Positions 15,177 to 20,343 of a DNA stretch of 20,343 bases are shown piece by piece (position 1 is the stretch's first letter; each line of letters opens with the position of its first letter). Source of the stretch: an uncultured Sphingomonadales bacterium (GTDB taxonomy: Bacteria > Pseudomonadota > Alphaproteobacteria > Sphingomonadales > Sphingomonadaceae); contig CAJBSR010000027.1 of NCBI GenBank assembly GCA_903958285.1, positions 1-20,343 of the forward strand, read 5' to 3'. The translations under genes were made by a program, and so were the position numbers. The notes under the pieces were generated by a model. The model made no database searches. It was not told the origin of the DNA and saw only the letters and a list, made by a program, of their open reading frames with translations.

Positions 15177-17267
15177 TTGTTCCGTCCTTTCACTTCGTAT
15201 CTGGCCCTTTCCATGGGCCTTGTTGCCGCAGTTCCGCTTTCTGCCCAGACCGTGCCGGAGGGGCGCCAACATGGCGATCATAGCGACGGGGACGACATCG
15301 TCATCACGGCGATCATCGGCCAAAGCCAACAGGACATCTTGTCGGGAACGTCCGTGCTGACGTCGACAGAGTTGGCGCGTGAAGTGCGCCCGACCATCGG
15401 GGAAACTTTGACGCACCAGGCCGGCGTTTCGGCGACATCCTTTGGCCCCAATGCCTCGCGCCCGGTGTTACGCGGCTTTCAGGGGGAGCGCATTCGTATT
15501 CTGGCGGATGGCATCGGCAGCTTTGACGTTTCCAACACCAGTGTTGATCACGCCGTGGTGATCAATCCCCTGACGGCCGACCGGATTGAAGTCTTGCGGG
15601 GCCCCGCAGCCCTCTTGTTCGGCTCATCGGCGATCGGTGGCGTTGTCAATGTGATCGACAGCCGCATTCCACGTAGCGTGCCGGAAGAGGGCCTCCACAT
15701 TGATGGCACCGCAACCTATGGCTCGGCCGCCAATGAACGGTCTGCCGGTGCGCGCGTTGATGCGGCGCTTTCAGACAAGTTTGTTGTCCATTTTGACGGC
15801 ACCTATTCCAAAACCGGAGATCTGCATGTGGGCGGATATCTGCTTTCGCCCGCGCTGCGCGCGCAGGCCGAAGCAAGCCCCGATGCAGAGATCCGGGATC
15901 TTGCCGACTTGAAAGGCACTCTTCCCAACAGCGGATCGCGCTTGTGGGAGGTTGCAGGTGGTGCGGCACTTGTGACGGGCAATGGCAATCTCGGCTTCTC
16001 CGTCAGCCATATCGGCAATCTTTATGGCGTGCCCGTGCGTTTCTCCCTCGACCCCGCGGTGGAGGCGGAACAGGTCCGCCTCGACATGCGCCAGACGCGT
16101 GTCGATGTGCGCGCCGAAATTAATCCTGCATCCGGTTTCTTAGAGGCGATCCGCTTCCGGGGCGGATATGCAGATTATCAGCACCAGGAAATCGATGATA
16201 CCGGCGCCGTTGCGACGACGTTCCTGCATGATGGATGGGAAGGCCGGATGGAACTCGTCCAGCGCGATCACGGCGGCTGGAAAGGTGCCATTGGAAGCCA
16301 GTTTGTGCTTCGCAAACTCAACATCATCGGTGATGAAAAGTTCTTACCGAAAAGCACCGCGAGCCAGTTCGGGCTCTTTACAGTCCAGTCGCTTGATCTG
16401 GGGCATTTGCGGGCAGAGGCAGGCGGGCGCATTGAGCGCACCCATGCGACAGCGGCGGAAGATGCGACGCTCGGCAATCCGGACTATGATCGGAACTTCA
16501 CCGCTGTCTCTGGCTCTCTTGGAGCAGCCTACGAAGTGGCCGACGGCTGGCGCCTCGGCCTGAACGCGTCTTACACCCAGCGCGCGCCGTCTGCTGAGGA
16601 ACTGTTCTCAAACGGGCCACACGCCGGGACGCAGGCATTTGAAGTCGGCAATCCTGACTTTCAAAAGGAAGTGTCCAAGGGTCTGGAAATGACGCTGCGC
16701 GGAAAGGGAACGGGATTCAACCTGTCCGCCTCTGTCTATCACAGCTGGTTCAATAACTTCATCTATGAACAGCCCGATGGCTCGATCGAAGATGGTCTGC
16801 CCGTTTTCAACATCCTGCAGGACAAGGCCCGCTATTACGGCGCTGAGATTGAGGGCTCCGTAACGCTCGCGCAGCTGGGTGATTTCGCGCTGAACTTCGA
16901 TGCGGTTGGGGATTTTACCCATGCGACGATCCTGAGGGTAGGCGGAAATCAGGCGGCACCCCGCATTCCGGCGTTACGCCTTCTGGGGGGTATGGAAGCG
17001 AAGTCTGAAAAGCTCGACATCCGCGCAGAGACGGAATGGGTCGATGGGCAGAACCGGGTCGCCCCGTTTGAAACCACCACCAAGGGTTACACTATGGTCA
17101 ACACCAGCGTCGCCTTGCGGCCCTGGGGTCGTGACCGTGACGTGAGCCTGATAGTGTCGGCGAACAATATTTTTGACGTCAATGCTCGCCGCCATGCAAG
17201 CTTCTTGAAGGATTATGCTCCGCTCGCCGGGCGGGATGTCCGGGTGTCGCTCCGCTTCGGCTTCTGA
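15177..17267 (+). CDS. TonB-dependent outer-membrane receptor, ZnuD-like
   Basis: The 696-residue protein is a TonB-dependent receptor. It has a signal peptide (MFRPFTSYLALSMGLVAAVPLSAQ), a short His/Asp-rich stretch HGDHSDGDD at about residues 32-40, a TonB-box-like DIVITA, and a plug domain to about residue 165 with RPVLRGFQGERIRILADG and IEVLRGPAALLFGSSAIGG. The beta-barrel ends in a C-terminal Phe. The final ASFLKDYAPLAGRDVRVSLRFGF, split here only by reading, resembles the end of ZnuD zinc receptors, and the overall length fits. Zinc is the likely substrate but unproven. I prefer the TTG at 15177, six bases after GGAGAG (15165-15170), over a GTG at 15150 that has no ribosome-binding site and adds residues before the signal peptide. 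Confidence 0.85.
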   Translation: MFRPFTSYLALSMGLVAAVPLSAQTVPEGRQHGDHSDGDDIVITAIIGQSQQDILSGTSVLTSTELAREVRPTIGETLTHQAGVSATSFGPNASRPVLRGFQGERIRILADGIGSFDVSNTSVDHAVVINPLTADRIEVLRGPAALLFGSSAIGGVVNVIDSRIPRSVPEEGLHIDGTATYGSAANERSAGARVDAALSDKFVVHFDGTYSKTGDLHVGGYLLSPALRAQAEASPDAEIRDLADLKGTLPNSGSRLWEVAGGAALVTGNGNLGFSVSHIGNLYGVPVRFSLDPAVEAEQVRLDMRQTRVDVRAEINPASGFLEAIRFRGGYADYQHQEIDDTGAVATTFLHDGWEGRMELVQRDHGGWKGAIGSQFVLRKLNIIGDEKFLPKSTASQFGLFTVQSLDLGHLRAEAGGRIERTHATAAEDATLGNPDYDRNFTAVSGSLGAAYEVADGWRLGLNASYTQRAPSAEELFSNGPHAGTQAFEVGNPDFQKEVSKGLEMTLRGKGTGFNLSASVYHSWFNNFIYEQPDGSIEDGLPVFNILQDKARYYGAEIEGSVTLAQLGDFALNFDAVGDFTHATILRVGGNQAAPRIPALRLLGGMEAKSEKLDIRAETEWVDGQNRVAPFETTTKGYTMVNTSVALRPWGRDRDVSLIVSANNIFDVNARRHASFLKDYAPLAGRDVRVSLRFGF

Positions 17268-18089
17268 TTACAAAAGCGCGGTTGGTAACACCCACCAATC
17301 GGCATGACTGTGTGTGATCGTCGCAGCGGCGGCGTCGCGTGCCGCCGCCGTTTCAAACAGGGCAAAGCAGGTGGCGCCTGATCCGGACATACGGCTCAGG
17401 CGCACGCCCGCTTGCCGGTCCAATTCTTGAAGCACCACGCGGATTTCGGGCACAAGGCAGAGTGCCGGGACTTGCAGGTCATTGCGGCCCTCCATCCAGC
17501 CTTCGGGGCGCAGGCTGCCGCGATCCACACCATCCCATGCCTTGAACACAGGGCCCGTCGGGCAGGCCTTTAGCGGGTTGACGAGCAGAACCGGTAGGCC
17601 TTTCAAACGGCTGCCGTCAAAGGGTGCCAACCGCTCCCCCACGCCAGTCCCAAAGCAGCTTTGCGATAGAACGCAGGCAGGCACATCTGCCCCGATATTG
17701 GCTGCAACATCCATGGGGCGCACCGTATCGAGCGCCCAGAGACGCGCCACCAATCGCAGCGCGGCCGCCGCATCTGCCGAACCACCGCCAATGCCTGAGG
17801 CAATGGGGAGGCGCTTATCGAGGGTGAAGGCCGCCCCTGTCCTTATGCCTGCAGCGTCCGCCAATGCCTTTGCTGCCTTCACCACAAGATTGCCCGGCCC
17901 CGTGTCGAGTTCCTGCGAAAAGGGTCCGGTGATCGTCAGCGAGAAATTGTCCGCTTCCGCCACGCTCAGCTCATCGCCAGCTTCGGTAAAGGCAAAGAGG
18001 GTTTCCAGTTCATGATAGCCATCTGCCCGCCGCTGTCGGACATGAAGGGCGAGGTTGAGCTTGGCGTGGGCCGTTTCGCGCAGTTGCAT
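17268..18089 (-). CDS. ispE: 4-diphosphocytidyl-2-C-methyl-D-erythritol kinase
   Basis: The 273-residue GHMP kinase phosphorylates 4-diphosphocytidyl-methylerythritol in the MEP pathway to isoprenoid precursors. The N-terminal AHAKLNLALHV has the catalytic Lys10, the glycine-rich ATP loop PIASGIGGGSADA is at residues 95-107, Asp135 in NIGADVP is the catalytic Asp, and the third GHMP motif is RMSGSGATCFALF near residue 233. Length is a little short of the usual 280-300. It ends exactly next to the stop of the convergent TonB receptor gene (no gap). Its start is only seven bases from the end of the TPR gene, so it is probably the last gene of the ETF-QO/TPR/ispE unit. Confidence 0.95.
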   Translation of the reverse strand: MQLRETAHAKLNLALHVRQRRADGYHELETLFAFTEAGDELSVAEADNFSLTITGPFSQELDTGPGNLVVKAAKALADAAGIRTGAAFTLDKRLPIASGIGGGSADAAAALRLVARLWALDTVRPMDVAANIGADVPACVLSQSCFGTGVGERLAPFDGSRLKGLPVLLVNPLKACPTGPVFKAWDGVDRGSLRPEGWMEGRNDLQVPALCLVPEIRVVLQELDRQAGVRLSRMSGSGATCFALFETAAARDAAAATITHSHADWWVLPTALL

Positions 18090-18095
18090 GGCGCT

Positions 18096-19748
18096 TCAGC
18101 GCGCCATGTTCTTGTCGGTTAGGCCCGTGTCGATCTTGTTTTCAAGGCGCGATACATCGGCGCCCTCTGCAAGCAATAGGGCGGCGCGCCAAGTATAGCG
18201 GGCGTCAACTTTGCGCCCCGCGCGCCAATAGGCATCGCCCAGATGTTCGCCGATCGTTGGTTCGATCGGTTCGAGGTCGACCGCCTTTTCAAGGGTGGAG
18301 ACGGCCTTTTCATAGTCGCCGGACAGGAAGTAGGCCCAACCCAGCGAGTCTGTGATCGCGACGTCATCGGGCCGCATCGCGCTGGCCTTGGCGATAAAGC
18401 GGAGCGCCTCCGGAATGTTTTCGCGTCGCTCCAGCATGGAATAGCCAAGATAATTGAGCGTGGACGGTTGATCCGGGCCAAGTTCCAGCGCCTTGCGGAG
18501 GGCTGCGCGGCCGGTCTCCCAATCGCCGTTCTGGGCAAGGGCGCCTCCCTTGAGCATATAGAGGCCCCAGAGTGCCGGGGCACCGGACTGATCCGGCGCG
18601 TCGATGGCTTGTTGATAGGCGGCGGCGGCTTCGCTGCGTCGGTTGAGCCGCCCAAGCAGATCACCAAGCCGCACATGATCAAGCGCGCGGGTCGATCCGG
18701 TGGCGAGCGATGTGGCCAGCGCAACTGCTTCATCACCCCGGCCCAGCCGCTCCAACAAGGCGAGCCGGCTTTCATCGGCCAGCGCCATGAAGGTGCTCCC
18801 GGGGTGGATGCTTTCGAGCGCAGCCAAGGCGTCCGTGTCTAGGCCGTTCGCCGCGAGAGATTGTGCCGTCGAAAGCGCAACATATGGGCTTTGCGGGTCC
18901 AGAAACTGCGCATAGCGGGCCAGCGTTAGGGCGAAGGCCGCCGCTTTGTCGCGCACCAGATCCGACGCAAGACTGGCATAGAAGAAGGCGACGCCCCGTG
19001 CCGGCGTGTCGACCGCCCCACCAATCGGCTTGCCGGCAGAGAGCTGTTCCCGGGCCAGCGCCATTGTCTGATCGCTGCCTTCCAGCATATCGAGTGCGGC
19101 GGCCTTTTGGCCTTTGCGCTGCAGCGTCGCGGCGGCGATGATGCGGGCGAGCCCGGGCCGCCCGTCTTCGGCCACGATTGACTTGATAAGCGCAATCCCA
19201 GCATCGGGGCTGCTTCCTGAAAGCTCCGCCATGGCGCGCTGTTGGTTCACAAAGCCGATGCCCAACCCTGATCGCCGCGCGGCATCAAATTCCCGCAAAG
19301 AACCTGGCTGGCGGGCAGCAAGGCCGATCCAGCCCCGCAGGACCGGAACGAGAAACCCCAAATTGCCGTCGGCTTCCAGCTGGTCTGCCTGCGCGCGTGC
19401 GCCTGTAACATCGCCTGCCTGAAGACGGTCCCCCAGCAGCAGCAAGGGCAGATCAGCCGGCAGTTCGCCTACCGCTTCCAATTTGCGGGCGGCTTCCATC
19501 GCCAGCTTGCGATCCCCATTCTCGATCGCCTGCCGAAGGGCGCGGTTCGCAATGACAGCGTTACCCGGCTCTTCGAGCAATGCGGCCGAATAGGATTGCA
19601 GAGCCACTTCCCCCGCGCCCGACGCATCCGCCAGCCGCGCTTGCATATAGAGGTCTAACGCCGACCGCTCGGACGGACGCGCCATGGCAGGCGCGCAGGC
19701 GAGCAGCGCGAGCGCGACTGCGCTACATGTTCGGGTAATTGGGGCCAC
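18096..19748 (-). CDS. Exported tetratricopeptide-repeat protein
   Basis: The 550-residue protein consists mostly of helical repeats. The clearest TPR units are in the last 180 residues, for example GDWETGRAALRKALELGPDQP, then units ending in LGWAYFLSGDYEKAVSTLEKA and LGDAYWRAGRKVDARYTWRAA. I place the start at the GTG at 19748, because a GGAGG lies six bases upstream and the frame then begins with a signal peptide, MAPITRTCSAVALALLACAPAMA; the frame stays open further upstream to 19916, but that region encodes ETF-QO. A Cys at residue 18 (LLAC) could make it a lipoprotein instead. It overlaps the ETF-QO gene by 26 bases. TPR proteins are scaffolds; the partner here is unknown. Confidence 0.87.
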   Translation of the reverse strand: MAPITRTCSAVALALLACAPAMARPSERSALDLYMQARLADASGAGEVALQSYSAALLEEPGNAVIANRALRQAIENGDRKLAMEAARKLEAVGELPADLPLLLLGDRLQAGDVTGARAQADQLEADGNLGFLVPVLRGWIGLAARQPGSLREFDAARRSGLGIGFVNQQRAMAELSGSSPDAGIALIKSIVAEDGRPGLARIIAAATLQRKGQKAAALDMLEGSDQTMALAREQLSAGKPIGGAVDTPARGVAFFYASLASDLVRDKAAAFALTLARYAQFLDPQSPYVALSTAQSLAANGLDTDALAALESIHPGSTFMALADESRLALLERLGRGDEAVALATSLATGSTRALDHVRLGDLLGRLNRRSEAAAAYQQAIDAPDQSGAPALWGLYMLKGGALAQNGDWETGRAALRKALELGPDQPSTLNYLGYSMLERRENIPEALRFIAKASAMRPDDVAITDSLGWAYFLSGDYEKAVSTLEKAVDLEPIEPTIGEHLGDAYWRAGRKVDARYTWRAALLLAEGADVSRLENKIDTGLTDKNMAR

Positions 19749-20343
19749 CGCCACCCTCCGGCGTGACCCAGTTGATATTCTGGGTCGCGTCCTTGATGTC
19801 GCAGGTTTTGCAATGGACACAATTTTGGGCGTTGATCTGCAGCCGCGGACTGCCTTCCTCGCGCCCGACGATTTCATAGACACCGGCGGGGCAATAACGC
19901 TGCGCGGGTTCGTCATAGAGCGGCAGGTTGATCTTCACCGGAACGTCCGGGTCCTTCAACTGCAGATGGCAGGGCTGGTCTTCCTCATGATTGGTGTTCG
20001 ACAGGAACACCGACGACAGCCGGTCAAAGCTGATGACGCCATCAGGCTTGGGATAGTCGATCTTGGGATACAGATCCGCACGGCCGGTCATTTCATTGTC
20101 CGCGTGGTGCTTCATCGTGATCGGCAAGCCAATCTTGAGGGTGCGCATCCACATGTCGATGCCTGCAAGCACGGTGCCATAGTCATTGCCGTATTTGGCA
20201 ACCGCAGGCTGCGCGTTCTTCACCAGCTTCAGCTCAGTTGCGATCCAGCTGTCGTTGAGGTTCGCCTGATAGTCGGCGATCTCATCAAAGTCACGACCCG
20301 CAGCGATGGCGGCTGCGATGCTTTCAGCGGCCAGCATGCCGGA
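19723..20343 (-). CDS. Electron transfer flavoprotein-ubiquinone oxidoreductase, C-terminal part (partial)
   Basis: The frame is open at the right edge and gives the last 206 residues of ETF-QO, out of about 550. The enzyme takes electrons from reduced ETF, made in fatty acid and amino acid oxidation, and passes them to ubiquinone at the inner membrane. The visible part has the segment NHEEDQPCHLQLKDPDVP and the 4Fe-4S cluster cysteines: Cys151 in YCPAGVYE, and Cys175, Cys178, Cys181 in NCVHCKTCDIKD. The C-terminus NINWVTPEGGGGPNYPNM is typical. The TPR gene starts inside its last 26 bases, so the two are translationally coupled. Confidence 0.97.
   Translation of the reverse strand, partial: SGMLAAESIAAAIAAGRDFDEIADYQANLNDSWIATELKLVKNAQPAVAKYGNDYGTVLAGIDMWMRTLKIGLPITMKHHADNEMTGRADLYPKIDYPKPDGVISFDRLSSVFLSNTNHEEDQPCHLQLKDPDVPVKINLPLYDEPAQRYCPAGVYEIVGREEGSPRLQINAQNCVHCKTCDIKDATQNINWVTPEGGGGPNYPNM
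19755..19759 (-). promoter_or_regulatory. Strong ribosome-binding site GGAGG for the TPR gene, inside the ETF-QO coding region
   Basis: GGAGG on the minus strand lies six bases before the GTG at 19748. It sits within the codons for the glycine-rich end of ETF-QO. It decides the start of the TPR gene and supports reading it as translationally coupled to ETF-QO. Confidence 0.75.

Noticed and set aside
1..20343. Search for a defence system, phage, integron, CRISPR array, tRNA or insertion sequence
   Set aside because: No tandem repeats, transposase or integrase motifs, or tRNA-like cloverleafs were noticed by eye; nearly all sequence is taken up by recognised housekeeping-type genes.

Overview
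The window looks like a chromosomal segment of an alphaproteobacterium, most likely a sphingomonad (Sphingomonadales). The evidence is the GC-rich, densely packed coding, the order of the aa3 cytochrome oxidase genes (ctaB, a small membrane protein, ctaG, ctaE, DUF983, SURF1), the ETF-QO / TPR / ispE order, and an intergenic inverted pair of the element containing CTTCGACAGGCTCAG, which is very common in sphingomonad genomes. Species-level assignment is not possible from the sequence alone.

Layout. (1) 1-6199, plus strand: the 3' part of ctaB, a 38-residue membrane protein, ctaG, ctaE, a DUF983 zinc-ribbon membrane protein, SURF1, a TSUP-family permease, threonine synthase (thrC) and a SAM-dependent methyltransferase. 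Most neighbours overlap by 1-4 nt or lie within a few bases, so this reads as one transcription unit that supplies subunit III and the heme A, copper and SURF1 assembly factors of cytochrome oxidase. (2) 6200-6306: a REP-like inverted pair between convergent units. (3) 6307-7927, minus strand: a minimal zincin metallopeptidase followed by ccmA and ccmB, all overlapping by 4 nt. (4) 7965-8255: pterin-4a-carbinolamine dehydratase. (5) 8278-10744, minus strand: a CHAP amidase, a siroheme-synthase N-terminal module with a decayed methyltransferase tail, and a ZntB/CorA-type transporter. (6) 10959-12494: an acyl-CoA-synthetase-like adenylate-forming enzyme preceded by a perfect 14-bp palindrome. 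(7) 12491-13210, minus strand: an N-formylglutamate amidohydrolase family protein. (8) 13275-17267, plus strand: a Tat-exported DUF885 metallopeptidase-like protein and a TonB-dependent receptor resembling ZnuD. (9) 17268-20343, minus strand: the C-terminal part of ETF-ubiquinone oxidoreductase, an exported TPR protein and ispE.

The content is mainly core metabolism and respiration: cytochrome oxidase assembly, heme export for cytochrome c maturation, ETF-QO feeding the quinone pool, and metal handling. I see no CRISPR array, phage, insertion sequence, tRNA or rRNA, and no stretch over 300 bases without a gene. I found no convincing undescribed multi-gene system. The items most worth a second look are the decayed fusion tail on the siroheme synthase, the covarying REP-like hairpins, two candidate operators (10922-10935 and 15120-15135), the TSUP gene inside the oxidase-assembly unit, and several non-ATG starts that change the predicted N-termini.
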